Shown: positions 25,091 to 33,510 of the stretch, piece by piece
Position numbering within the stretch: the stretch's first letter is position 1
Layout of the letters: the number at the start of each line of letters is the position of its first letter
Assembly (NCBI GenBank): GCA_036262075.1
Contig: DATAJO010000038.1
Coordinates: forward strand, 7,935-71,934
Length of the DNA stretch: 64,000 nucleotides
Source of the DNA: JACDBZ01 sp036262075
GTDB taxonomy: Bacteria; Chloroflexota; Limnocylindria; QHBO01
Reading direction: 5' to 3'
Notes under the pieces: generated by a model
Told to the model about the DNA's origin: nothing
What the model saw: only the letters and a program-made list of their open reading frames with translations
Database searches by the model: none
Translations under genes and position numbers: made by a program

Positions 25091-27865
25091 CTATTCGCCG
25101 AACATCGTGAGCTGCTCGCCGCCACGCTCGATGAGCGGGTCGAGGCCGAGGACCGGCTCGAGCCACTCGAGGCGGGCGCCGGGCCGCGCCGCGAGCGTGT
25201 CGAGGTGCTGCCACTTCAGGACGTGCCAGTTCTGGCGCTCGATCTCGGCACGCAGCCAGGGCGAGCGTGACAGCTTCAGTCGCAGGAGCTCGGCGCGCTC
25301 GGCGGGGATGACGAGGAAGCGGGCCTGCTGCTCCCCGACCGGGATGGCGCGGCCGCGGTCGAGAACCGCCTCGCCGACCATCGCCGTCCACTCGACCTCG
25401 AACAGGAAGGCGAGTCGCCCGCGGACGTACCACAGCGCGTCGACCGCCCCGAGCGCCTCGGCCGGGGCGCGCACGACGAGCGGCAGGTAGACGCGGCGCT
25501 CCTCGTCGGTGAGCGTGTCCACGAGCGGTGCGCCCTCGTGCGGCCGATCGTGCTCGCGCGCGGCGATCCAGGTCCGCAGCCCGAGCCGGTGACCGTAGTC
25601 GACGAGGGTGGCCAGGACGCGCGCGTGATCGGCCGATCGGGCGGCCAGCTCGTCGCCGGTGGCGATCCCGCCGCGCTCGCCGGGGATGGCATACGACTCG
25701 AGGCAGGCGCGCACGAGCTCCTCGTCGGGCGCCTGGAGGCCGGGGAAGAGCCGGTGGATGCGGTCGAAGAACGCCTCCTCGTCGATCGAGCCGGCGGTCG
25801 ACAGGACCGACCACGTCGCCCACTCGACCCGATCGGCGAGCGGACGCTCGGCGAGCTCGGGGTTGCGCAGCCACCACATCGGCCGGCGTTCGTCGCCGAT
25901 GCGGACGAGGGTCGGATGGTCGTCGCGCCACAGCTCCTCGTGGACGAGGCTGGCGATGAGCGCCGGACCCCCGCCGTCGATGCGGTCGCCGGGCCCCTCG
26001 TCGCTGCCGCGCGTGTGCGCCAGGCGCGCCAGCAGCCCGGTCCGGGCGAGGTCGTCGACGATGGCCGCCACGATGCGGGTCAGGCCGGCGGGCTCGCCCC
26101 GATCGCGGAGCAGCGCGCCGGCCGCACGGTCGATGGCCGCGGCGAGCTCCGGGTAGGTGAGATGGCCGCCCTCGGCGCCGAGCCGCAGCGGCCCGGCACG
26201 CACCGCCTCGCGCAGGCGGTCCTCGCCCGATCGACGGCGGAGGTGGAGCACGATCCCGTCGCCCGAGCGCGCCGACTCGCGATGGATCACGTCGACGAGC
26301 TCGAGCCCGGCGGCCGTGGCGGCCAGCGCGACCGTGAGGAGCCGCTCGGGATCCCCGTCGTCGAGCAGGAGGCTGCACCAGCCACCCGGCTTGAGCGCGC
26401 CCGCCGCCGAGGTGAGGCCGTGGCGCAGGGCGGTGGCCTCGACGCCGTCGGCGTGGCCGCCGCCGAAGATCGGCTCCAGGCGCAGCGTCTCGGCCGCCTC
26501 GCGGCCGAGGACCCAGGCCGTGGCGAGGTACTCGAACGACAGCTCGTCGATCGTCGGCTGCGGGCGGAGGGCGCTGAGCACGAAGTCGACCCCGTCGGCC
26601 GGGACGTACTGCCCGACCACCGCGGGCCGGCTGCGGAGCCACAGGACGTTGGCGGCGCCGATGCCGCCGAGCTCCCCGAAGTCGCCGGCGAAGCGCGTCT
26701 CGGCGCGGCCGCGGTCGGTGCGAGCGATCCCGTCACGCACCTCGAGGTACGCCTCCTCGAAGGCGCGCCACACGTTCAGCTCGCGCTGATGGCGGCTTGC
26801 CGGCTGGCGGACGTGGCCGCCGGCGATGCGGAGCGAGGCGACGCGGCCGGGATAGCCGTTCAGCCGGCTGGCGGGCAGGAGGCAGGCGGCCAGGGCGAGC
26901 CGCATGACGGCTGCCGTCGGCACGTCGCGGATCTCCGTGTCGATCTTCGCGCCGATGGCGTGGAGCGCGTACAGGTTGCGCGGCGTGTACAGGCCGAGCA
27001 CCTCCTCGACGAGGTCGTCGCGGCCGTCGAGGACCGGGAAGCGCGCGCGGAGCTCGACGTACTGCGGGCTCTGGCGCAGCCCGTCGGCGGCCGCCACCGG
27101 CACGGGCTCCGGCCGCACGGTCGAGGCGTAGCGCGGGCCGCCGGTGGGCGGGTCGATCGAGGGTCGCGGCGGTGCCGGGGGCTCGCCGCCCTCGCCGAGC
27201 GGCACATCGGGCTCGCCGAGCGGCGCATCGGGCTCGCCGAGCGGCACATCGGGGTCCTCGAACGCCACCGCGGGCTCCGGCACGGCATCGGGCTCAGCCT
27301 CGTCCGGCGGGACCTCGTGGCCCTCGATCCCGAGCTTGGCGAGGTCGACCTCGTCGACCGGCGCGACCCGCTCCGACGGGCCGCCGAGGGCCGCCTCGCA
27401 GCCGGCGCAGCGGTAGATCTTGCGGCCGGGCGCGTCGGCATCTCGCGGCCAGATGAACTGGTCCACGACGACCGGCCGCCGGCAGGCGGCGCAGCGCGAG
27501 GCGTACAGCTCCTCGATGTGCTGCCTGAGCGGCACGTCGATGCGGCGCGAGGCGGCCAGCTGGGCGAACGCGGCGTCGAGGACGGCGGTGTCGGGCGCCG
27601 CGAGGTACGCCACGGCGGCGAGCTGGGCGAACGGGCTGGCGTCGGCGGCGACGGCGCGCATGCCATGCGCGATCGCGCGACGCGCGGTCCAGCCGGTGCC
27701 GGCCCAGGGATCGAGCACGGTGTCGCCCGCCGCCGCGAAGGCGCCGAGCTCGGCGTCGAGGAGGTTGTCCGCCGGTGCCGGGAGGTAGCGGTCGATGAAC
27801 GAGGCGCCGGCGGAGGGCCGCGGAAGGACGACGTGCTGGAGCCGTGCCCGTTCCGCGTCGCTCAT
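25091..27865 (-). CDS. Large methyltransferase-like protein with zinc ribbon and nuclease-like C-terminus
   Basis: 924 residues. Residues 1-110 resemble the start of DNA amino-methyltransferases, with SAM motif I at DTVLDPWAGTGW (48-59). A zinc ribbon follows (Cys125, Cys128, Cys153, Cys156), then an acidic linker with three PD(V/A)PLGE repeats (206-224). The fold resumes at about 265-545, but where DPPY/NPPY is expected the sequence reads VDFVLSALRPQP (426-437), so the catalytic motif is absent. Residues 560-800 look helical. Residues 806-890 hold AVDALW...LFEVEW (Asp809, Glu823, Glu825), which looks like a PD-(D/E)xK-type core. I cannot assign a function; a DNA-targeting or defence role is possible. 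It starts 3 bp after the TPR gene. Confidence 0.65.
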   Translation of the reverse strand: MSDAERARLQHVVLPRPSAGASFIDRYLPAPADNLLDAELGAFAAAGDTVLDPWAGTGWTARRAIAHGMRAVAADASPFAQLAAVAYLAAPDTAVLDAAFAQLAASRRIDVPLRQHIEELYASRCAACRRPVVVDQFIWPRDADAPGRKIYRCAGCEAALGGPSERVAPVDEVDLAKLGIEGHEVPPDEAEPDAVPEPAVAFEDPDVPLGEPDAPLGEPDVPLGEGGEPPAPPRPSIDPPTGGPRYASTVRPEPVPVAAADGLRQSPQYVELRARFPVLDGRDDLVEEVLGLYTPRNLYALHAIGAKIDTEIRDVPTAAVMRLALAACLLPASRLNGYPGRVASLRIAGGHVRQPASRHQRELNVWRAFEEAYLEVRDGIARTDRGRAETRFAGDFGELGGIGAANVLWLRSRPAVVGQYVPADGVDFVLSALRPQPTIDELSFEYLATAWVLGREAAETLRLEPIFGGGHADGVEATALRHGLTSAAGALKPGGWCSLLLDDGDPERLLTVALAATAAGLELVDVIHRESARSGDGIVLHLRRRSGEDRLREAVRAGPLRLGAEGGHLTYPELAAAIDRAAGALLRDRGEPAGLTRIVAAIVDDLARTGLLARLAHTRGSDEGPGDRIDGGGPALIASLVHEELWRDDHPTLVRIGDERRPMWWLRNPELAERPLADRVEWATWSVLSTAGSIDEEAFFDRIHRLFPGLQAPDEELVRACLESYAIPGERGGIATGDELAARSADHARVLATLVDYGHRLGLRTWIAAREHDRPHEGAPLVDTLTDEERRVYLPLVVRAPAEALGAVDALWYVRGRLAFLFEVEWTAMVGEAVLDRGRAIPVGEQQARFLVIPAERAELLRLKLSRSPWLRAEIERQNWHVLKWQHLDTLAARPGARLEWLEPVLGLDPLIERGGEQLTMFGE

Positions 27866-27868
27866 CCG

Positions 27869-28738
27869 CTATGGCTCTTCGATCGGCTCCTCTTCGTCCT
27901 CCGGCTCGCCGGAGTACTCGGGAAGGGTCGTGTCGAGCTCCTCGACCTCCTCCGAGTCCTCGTCGATCTCCTCGGGCTCGTCGTCATCATCGTAGCGAAG
28001 TGCGCTGCCCTTCAGATACGGTCTGACGCCACCCGCCGCCACCGCGAGCGTGGGGAACGAGACCTTCCCGAAGTTCGACGGGTGCGTGAAGACCTCGCGG
28101 ATGATGATCGTCGGCTCGGTCGTCCCGTCGCCGATCGTCGTGATCGCCGCCTCGTAGCGGTTGCCGCTGGCCATGAGCTTCAGGAGCCGGGCCGCGATGC
28201 GGGGCTCGACGATGCCGATCGTGGCGTCGCCGACCTGGGCGCGCAGCTCGTCGCCATCGGCCACCAGCTCGACCGCGTCGCCGGGCGAGAGCGGCGCGAG
28301 CACCTCCGGGCCGCCGAGGTTGATGAGCCGGGCGCGCCCGGTCTTGCCCATCTCCTCGATGAACACGGTGGCCGGCGCCTTCTCCGGGCGTCCCTTGCCG
28401 TTCTTCTTGCCCTTCGCGTTCGCCGTCAGCAGGCGGAGCCGTTCGACGTTGCGCTGCGCGATGCGGTTCGTCCCGTCGCGCTCGAGGGCCTGCTCGTACG
28501 CCTCGAGCGCCTCTTCGGTGCGCCCGAGCTCGGCGAGCGCCTTGCCGAGCCGGTTGTAGGCGTCGATGTCCGGACCCAGCTCGAGGAGCTGCCGGTTCGT
28601 CTCGACCGCGGCTTCCCAGTCTCCCCTGGTCGCGTGTCCGATGGCCGCTTCGGCCAGCTGACGCCGCTGCCGGGTGGTGCTGTCCGCTTCTCCAATCGCC
28701 ATGAGCGTTGTGAGCTCTCCCAACATTTCGAGGGGCAT
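27869..28738 (-). CDS. TPR protein with acidic tail, upstream partner of the methyltransferase-like gene
   Basis: About 289 residues. Two tetratricopeptide units are visible near the N-terminus (AIGHATRGDWEAAVETNRQ and NRLGKALAELGRTEEALEAY). A basic linker (ANAKGKKNGKGRPEK) follows, then a beta-rich domain of about 130 residues. The last 45 residues are almost wholly Asp, Glu and Pro. TPRs mediate protein contacts, and an acidic tail may mimic DNA or bind basic proteins. The start is uncertain: ATGs at 28777, 28738, 28726 and 28702 are in frame and none has an ideal ribosome binding site. It ends 3 bp before the next start, so the two proteins probably act together. Confidence 0.7.
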   Translation of the reverse strand: MPLEMLGELTTLMAIGEADSTTRQRRQLAEAAIGHATRGDWEAAVETNRQLLELGPDIDAYNRLGKALAELGRTEEALEAYEQALERDGTNRIAQRNVERLRLLTANAKGKKNGKGRPEKAPATVFIEEMGKTGRARLINLGGPEVLAPLSPGDAVELVADGDELRAQVGDATIGIVEPRIAARLLKLMASGNRYEAAITTIGDGTTEPTIIIREVFTHPSNFGKVSFPTLAVAAGGVRPYLKGSALRYDDDDEPEEIDEDSEEVEELDTTLPEYSGEPEDEEEPIEEP

Positions 28739-28814
28739 CGTGGGCCGTCCCGGCCCGAGGGCGCCCTCTTGTACCACCGGCCCAGAGGGGTGTCAACGCG
28801 ACCCCTCCCGGCGC

Positions 28815-29603
28815 TCAGCGAGCGGCGAGGATGGGGCCGACGACGAGGCCGACGACGAGGCCGATGAGCACCAGCGAACCGAACTCCACGGCCACAGACC
28901 GACCGGACGCTCCCTGCCCCAGCGCGTCCGCGGCGCCGGCCCAGGTGTAGAACGCGAGGGCGATGAGGGCAGCGGTTGCCGCGATCGGCAGGTCGAGCAA
29001 GATCGCTGCCGCGCCGATCTGAGACACGGCCAGGACGTGGACGAGCGCCTGGCCGAAGCCCTCGGCGCCGAGGCGGCCGCGGAGCTCGGCGCTGCGCATC
29101 GTGGCCGGCAGGACGAGGAGCGCGACGAGCGCCAGCGGCGTCGGCCAGGTCTGCATCCCGAACAGCGCGAACAGGCCGGCCACGCCGGCGAAGACCATGA
29201 GGGTGAGGAGCAGGTCGCGCATCGTGCGTCCCCCGGCGCCGCCCTCGGCGCGGAGCTCGAGGTACGTCACCGACCACAGCAGCACGGCGACGATCGGAAC
29301 GAGGAGGACGGCGAGCCCGCCGGGGATGAGCCGGCCGAAGAGCGTGGCGGCGATGCCCGCCATGGCCGGGATGGCGTAGCGCGCCAGGCCGAGATGGCTG
29401 CGCGCGGGCCCCATGACCCACACCGCGCCGATGCCGCCGAGCACGAGCTGGGCGGCAACCGCGGCGGCGAGCCAGATCGGCTCGACGAACCAGCCGACCG
29501 CCGCCACCAGGGCCTGGAGGATGGCGAGACCGATGGCCGCCGGCCGGTCGATCCGCCGCAGGGCCGCGATCCGTCGCCGGTCGCCGAACAGCCGTCCGAT
29601 CAT
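28815..29603 (-). CDS. Polytopic membrane protein of unknown function
   Basis: 262 residues with about seven hydrophobic helices and a short basic N-terminus (MIGRLFGDRRR). There are no enzyme motifs and I recognise no family. The start at 29603 overlaps the stop of the PolX gene (ATGA), so it is co-translated with that DNA repair polymerase even though no functional link is obvious. The 76 bp between it and the TPR gene show no clear terminator. Confidence 0.65.
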   Translation of the reverse strand: MIGRLFGDRRRIAALRRIDRPAAIGLAILQALVAAVGWFVEPIWLAAAVAAQLVLGGIGAVWVMGPARSHLGLARYAIPAMAGIAATLFGRLIPGGLAVLLVPIVAVLLWSVTYLELRAEGGAGGRTMRDLLLTLMVFAGVAGLFALFGMQTWPTPLALVALLVLPATMRSAELRGRLGAEGFGQALVHVLAVSQIGAAAILLDLPIAATAALIALAFYTWAGAADALGQGASGRSVAVEFGSLVLIGLVVGLVVGPILAAR

Positions 29604-31351
29604 CGGTGCCGCGCCACGAGCTCGTCGGCCGTGCGGGTGGCGAGGACCTGGTCGCGCGTCAGCCACGCGCGACGCGCGAGGTCGACGGCGTAGCGCTGCT
29701 GGTCGAGCTCCTCGGTGCGATGCGCGTCCGACGCCACGGTGAGCAGCGCGCCGGCCTGGCCCGCGGCGCGCGCCAGCGAGTCGTCGAGGTCGAGCCGCGG
29801 GCTGCCGTTGATCTCGAGCGCCGTCCCGGTCCGCGCCGCAGCCTCGAAGACGCGCGGCCAGTCGAGCGGCAGCGGGTCGCGGCGGTTCACGACCCGTCCC
29901 GACGGATGGGCCAGCACGTCGACGTGCGGATTCTCGATCGCCGCCAGGGCGCGCCTGGTGAGCTGCTCGGAGGCCTGGCTGCGCCCGGTGTGGATGCTGG
30001 CGATGACGAGGTCGTAGCGCTCGAGCAGCTCGTCGGGGTAGTCGAGCGTCGCATCGGCCCGGATCTCGAGCTCGGTGCCGTGGAGCACGCGGAACGGCGC
30101 CAGCTCGGCGTTCAGGGCCGCGATGACCGCCCGCTGCTCCTCGACCCGCTCCGGGACGAGCCCGCGAGCCACGCCGAGCGACGGCGAGTGGTCGGTGAGC
30201 ACGATGTACTCGAGGCCGCGGTCGCGCGCCGCACGGGCCATGACCTCGATCGCGTCGACGCCGTCGCTCCAGTCGGAGTGGGTGTGGGTGTCGCCGCGCA
30301 CGTCGGCGTGCGTCACCAGCTCGGGCAGCTCACCGGCCAGGGCGGCCTCGATCTCGCCGTCGCCCTCGCGCAGCTCGGGCGGGATCCACGGCAGGCCCAG
30401 GCGCGCGTACGCATCGGCCTCCTCCGCGTCGAGCAGCAGCTCGCCGGTGTCGATGACCTTCCAGCCCTTCTCCGACAGCGACAGGCCGCGGTCGAGCGCC
30501 ATGCCGCGCAGCGCGATGTTGTGGTCCTTGCTTCCGGTGAAATGGACGAGGTGCGTGCCCCACGCCTCGGGGCGGCAGACCATGAGGTCGACGCGCGGGC
30601 CCTCGGCCAGCAGGATGCTCGTCTTGTCGGTCCCGGCGGCGACGACCTTGTCGACCTCCCGCAGCCCGTCGAGCGCGGCGATGACCGCGTGCGGGTCGTC
30701 GACCGCGGCGAGCAGGTCGAGGTCGCCGATCGTCGGCCGCCGTCGGCGGAGCGAGCCGGCCACCTCGATGCGGTGCACGCCGGGCGTGTCGCGCAGGCGC
30801 TCCAGGATGCCCGCCACGAGCGCATCGGCGTCGTGGATGAGCATGCGGTCGTACACGCGCGCCATGCGCGCGATGCCCTCGAGGATGTTCTGCTCGGCGC
30901 GCTCCGACAGGCCCTTCACGTGCCGCAGCCGGCCCTCCTCGGCCGCCGCCCGCAGCGCCTCGACCGAGTCGATGCCGAGCTCGGTCTGGAGCAGGCGGAC
31001 CGTCTTCGGCCCGACGCCCGGGATCTTCAGGATCTCGAGCAGGCCGTCGGGCACCTGGGCCCGCAGCCGGTCGTAATACTCGAGCCGTCCGGTCTCGGCC
31101 AGCTCGGCCAGCTTCTGGTTCAGCGCCGAACCGGCGCCGGGCAGCTTCGGCGGGGTGCCGCGCCTGAACAGCGAGGCGACGTCGTCCGGATAGCGCGCGA
31201 TGGCATCGGCGACACGTCGGTAGGCGACCGCCTTGTACACGACCTCGCCGAGGATCTCGAGCATGTCGCCGATCTCGGTGAAGATGCGCGCCAGCTCGGC
31301 ATTGCTGATCACCGCGTCGCCGCTGCGCGACACGCTGCGGGGTCGGGGCAT
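29600..31351 (-). CDS. polX: DNA polymerase X with PHP domain
   Basis: 583 residues, the usual size of bacterial PolX. The N-terminal 8-kDa-like domain (SNAELARIFTEIGDMLEI) and helix-hairpin-helix (KIPGVGPKTV) precede the polymerase palm with GSLRRRRPTIGDLDLL, which supplies two metal-binding Asp, and a third in RVDLM. The C-terminal PHP domain has DTHTHSDWSDG, LTDHSPS, HGTELEI, ASIHTG and SDAH, the metal set for 3'-5' exonuclease activity. It fills short gaps in base excision repair. The start at 31351 is supported by a TAGAAT box exactly 6 bp upstream. Confidence 0.95.
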   Translation of the reverse strand: MPRPRSVSRSGDAVISNAELARIFTEIGDMLEILGEVVYKAVAYRRVADAIARYPDDVASLFRRGTPPKLPGAGSALNQKLAELAETGRLEYYDRLRAQVPDGLLEILKIPGVGPKTVRLLQTELGIDSVEALRAAAEEGRLRHVKGLSERAEQNILEGIARMARVYDRMLIHDADALVAGILERLRDTPGVHRIEVAGSLRRRRPTIGDLDLLAAVDDPHAVIAALDGLREVDKVVAAGTDKTSILLAEGPRVDLMVCRPEAWGTHLVHFTGSKDHNIALRGMALDRGLSLSEKGWKVIDTGELLLDAEEADAYARLGLPWIPPELREGDGEIEAALAGELPELVTHADVRGDTHTHSDWSDGVDAIEVMARAARDRGLEYIVLTDHSPSLGVARGLVPERVEEQRAVIAALNAELAPFRVLHGTELEIRADATLDYPDELLERYDLVIASIHTGRSQASEQLTRRALAAIENPHVDVLAHPSGRVVNRRDPLPLDWPRVFEAAARTGTALEINGSPRLDLDDSLARAAGQAGALLTVASDAHRTEELDQQRYAVDLARRAWLTRDQVLATRTADELVARHR

Positions 31352-31357
31352 CGGCCA

Positions 31358-31363
31358 ATTCTA
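31358..31363 (-). promoter_or_regulatory. -10 box of polX, leaderless position
   Basis: TAGAAT on the minus strand, exactly 6 bp before the ATG at 31351. Confidence 0.6.
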
Positions 31364-31399
31364 GGCTCGGACGGCGTTCCCCACGTCGAGGCCGCGTGC

Positions 31400-31405
31400 C
31401 ATGAT
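31400..31405 (+). promoter_or_regulatory. -10-like box of the CorA gene, leaderless position
   Basis: CATGAT on the plus strand, exactly 6 bp before the ATG at 31412. The 60-bp gap to polX therefore holds two divergent boxes. Confidence 0.4.
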
Positions 31406-31411
31406 CCGCGC

Positions 31412-32449
31412 ATGGCCGTCCCGACGCGACCCGACCGCGACCGCGGCCGCAACCTGCTCCGCGTCCCGCGCCGCCTCCGGCGCGGCCGGGCCGTGCCCGC
31501 CGCCGAGGGCACCGAGGAGGCCGTGCTCGAGCCGCGACCCGAGATCGTCGAGACGCCGACCCTGCGCTGGGTGAACATCGACGAGCCGCGGCTCGCGGAT
31601 CGGCTCTGGCTGTCGGAGACGTTCGGCTTCCACGAGCTCGACCTCGAGGACGTCGCCAGCCACAACCAGCGCCCGAAGGTCGACGAGTACCCCGAGTACC
31701 TGTTCCTCGTCATGCAGTTCCCGCGCTTCGACAAGGAGCGCAACCGGCTGCACCCCGCGGAGCTCGACATCTTCGTCGGCCCGGATTTCGTCATCACCCT
31801 GCCGAACGAGGAGATCGTCCCGCTCCCCTCGCTGTTCGAGCGCGCCAGGACCCGCGAGGAGGTGCGCGAGCAGCTGATGAGCCAGGGATCGGGATTCCTG
31901 CTGTACCAGATCCTGGACCGATGCCTCGACGCCAGCTTCCCGATGCTCGGCCAGATCGGCCGCAAGCTGCGGCGCCTGGAGGACGACATCTTCGAGGGCG
32001 GCCGATCGTCGGAGATCGTGCGCGACATCAGCAACGCGAAGCAGGAGATCATCAACTTCCGCGCCATCATCCGGCCGCAGCGCGCCGTGTTCCGTGCCCT
32101 CGAGCGCGCCAAGCAGCGCTACCTAACCGAGGAGCTCGACATCTACTTCGACGACCTGACCGATGCCTCCGAGCGCATCTGGGACGTGCTCGAGAACTTC
32201 ATGGAGATCGTCACCGGCCTCGAGAGCACGAACGAGTCGGTCATCTCGCATCGGCTCAACGACGGCCTGCGCGTGCTCACCGCCTTCAGCGTCGTCGTCC
32301 TGCCGCTCACGCTGCTGGCCAGCATCTTCGGCATGAACGTCCACTTCCCGGGCGAGTCGAGCGCGGCCGCCTTCTGGATCATCCTGGCCGTCATGCTCGT
32401 CACGCTGCTGGCCATGGTCGTCTTCTTCCGCCGCCGCGGCTGGCTCTAG
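31412..32449 (+). CDS. corA: CorA-family magnesium/cobalt transporter
   Basis: 345 residues. A basic N-terminal extension of about 40 residues precedes the cytoplasmic funnel domain, with long helices rich in Glu and Arg. Two membrane helices lie at the C-terminus; the first ends with the pore signature GMN in SIFGMNVHF (it usually reads YGMN). The chain ends in a basic tail RRRGWL. It forms pentamers that pass Mg2+ into the cell. The gene is divergent from polX, and its stop is followed by a 22-bp tandem repeat leading into the first 175-bp element. Confidence 0.93.
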   Translation: MAVPTRPDRDRGRNLLRVPRRLRRGRAVPAAEGTEEAVLEPRPEIVETPTLRWVNIDEPRLADRLWLSETFGFHELDLEDVASHNQRPKVDEYPEYLFLVMQFPRFDKERNRLHPAELDIFVGPDFVITLPNEEIVPLPSLFERARTREEVREQLMSQGSGFLLYQILDRCLDASFPMLGQIGRKLRRLEDDIFEGGRSSEIVRDISNAKQEIINFRAIIRPQRAVFRALERAKQRYLTEELDIYFDDLTDASERIWDVLENFMEIVTGLESTNESVISHRLNDGLRVLTAFSVVVLPLTLLASIFGMNVHFPGESSAAAFWIILAVMLVTLLAMVVFFRRRGWL

Positions 32450-32461
32450 CGTCCCTCGCTT

Positions 32462-32522
32462 GCTCCGTTCCCCCGTTCCGTTGGCTCCGTTCCCCCGTTC
32501 CGTTGGCTCCGTTCGCCCCGTT
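32462..32522. repeat. 22-bp tandem repeat left of element A
   Basis: Two perfect 22-bp units (32462-32483 and 32484-32505), pyrimidine-rich with GCTCCGTTC starts, and a third partial unit (from 32506) that runs directly into the first box of element A. Confidence 0.85.
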
Positions 32523-32697
32523 CGATTTTTCGGGGGTTTGACGCCTGAGAGCCGTTGTGAGGCCATGCCTGTGCGATTTATCGGTGTGTGCGTAGCCGGA
32601 GTGGCCGTTTGAGGAGGCCCTGGGCGTCCCCCACACCGATATATCGGCGAGGCATAGCCCCAGGACCCTCGCCAGGCGCCAAGCCCTCGATAAATCG
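32523..32697. repeat. 175-bp palindromic element, copy A
   Basis: Four 10-bp boxes at fixed spacing: CGATTTTTCG (32523), CGATTTATCG (32574), CGATATATCG (32637) and CGATAAATCG (32688), start-to-start distances 51, 63 and 51 bp. The two halves are imperfect inverted repeats centred near 32610: box 1 faces box 4, with GGGTTTG-CGCC facing GGCGCC-AAGCCC, and box 2 faces box 3, with GGTGTG facing CACACC. Three more copies with identical spacing lie at 33492, 38977 and 42575. No transposase or open reading frame lies inside. Confidence 0.9.
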
Positions 32698-32702
32698 GCG
32701 GT

Positions 32703-32771
32703 AAGCCCGGCGGTAAGCCCGGCGGTAAGCCCCGGGTAAGCCCGGCGGTAAGCCCCGGGTAAGCCCCGGGT
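32703..32771. repeat. 11-12-bp tandem repeat right of element A
   Basis: Six units of the type AAGCCCGGCGGT or AAGCCCCGGGT, starting 5 bp after the last box of element A and ending shortly before the promoter of the HTH gene. Confidence 0.85.
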
Positions 32772-32784
32772 AAGCGCCCATCGC

Positions 32785-32790
32785 GATGAT
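32785..32790 (+). promoter_or_regulatory. -10-like box of the HTH gene, leaderless position
   Basis: GATGAT on the plus strand, exactly 6 bp before the ATG at 32797. Confidence 0.35.
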
Positions 32791-32796
32791 TGGCCC

Positions 32797-33510
32797 ATGG
32801 GATTGCACCGACCGCAGCCACGCGCACGGCGGCACGCGGATGACATGGCCGCCCGCATCGGCGCCGACCTGGACACCTCGCGCGTGGCGCTCGGATACTC
32901 GATCGAGTCCGTCGCGAGGCGGGCTGGTGTATCCGCGTCGACGGTCGCACGGGTCGTGCATGGCGACGCGGGCGCTCACCTCGACACGATGTGCGCGGTC
33001 GCGGCCGCCGTCGGCCTGCGACTCAGCCTGAAGGCCTATCCCGGGAATTGGCCGAATCTCCGCGACAGCGGTCAGTTGCACATCGCGCAGTACCTCATCT
33101 CCCAGGCGCATGCGTCGCTCAAGCCGATGCTCGAGCTGCCGGTCGGGGATTCCTTCGGACGCGCCGCCGACCTGGCCATCTTCAGCACGACCGAGATCGT
33201 CGTGTACGAGATCGAGCGCAGCGTGCCCGACCTCCAGGCACCCAAGCGGGCGGCGATGCTCAAGCGTGACGCCCTCCAGCTCCGCCACGAACGGCCGGTG
33301 CGGCTGGTGCTGGTGGTCGAGGACACCGCGCGCAACCGCCGGCTGATCGATCCGCACCTGCCGCTCATTCGGGCCGATCTCCCGGCCGGGTCGAGGGAGG
33401 TCATGCGATCGCTGCGCGACGGCACCGACCTGGGCCGCGATGGCTTCCTGTGGATCCGGCCCTGGCGTCAGCGGGCCACGCCAGCCGCCAGAGATACATC
33501 GGGCGGTTGA
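32797..33510 (+). CDS. HTH protein with possible nuclease-like domain, bracketed by two 175-bp elements
   Basis: 237 residues. A basic N-terminus leads to a Xre/Cro-type helix-turn-helix at about 34-78 (ESVARRAGVSASTVARVVHGD). The C-terminal domain contains RAADLAIF (Asp125), VVYEIERS (Glu138, Glu140) and VPDLQAPKRAAMLKRDAL (Lys150, Lys156), then VLVVEDTARNRR. The D...ExE...K order is compatible with a PD-(D/E)xK fold, but this is inference. Proteins of this layout are found as solitary HTH regulators in high-GC bacteria. The gene lies between elements A and B, and its last six codons are formed by element B. An in-frame ATG at 32845 is an alternative start. Confidence 0.75.
   Translation: MGLHRPQPRARRHADDMAARIGADLDTSRVALGYSIESVARRAGVSASTVARVVHGDAGAHLDTMCAVAAAVGLRLSLKAYPGNWPNLRDSGQLHIAQYLISQAHASLKPMLELPVGDSFGRAADLAIFSTTEIVVYEIERSVPDLQAPKRAAMLKRDALQLRHERPVRLVLVVEDTARNRRLIDPHLPLIRADLPAGSREVMRSLRDGTDLGRDGFLWIRPWRQRATPAARDTSGG

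Noticed and set aside
25538..28867. 1109-codon plus-strand frame opposite the methyltransferase-like and TPR genes
   Set aside because: Low-complexity shadow product; the minus-strand proteins have zinc-ribbon, TPR and SAM-binding motifs.
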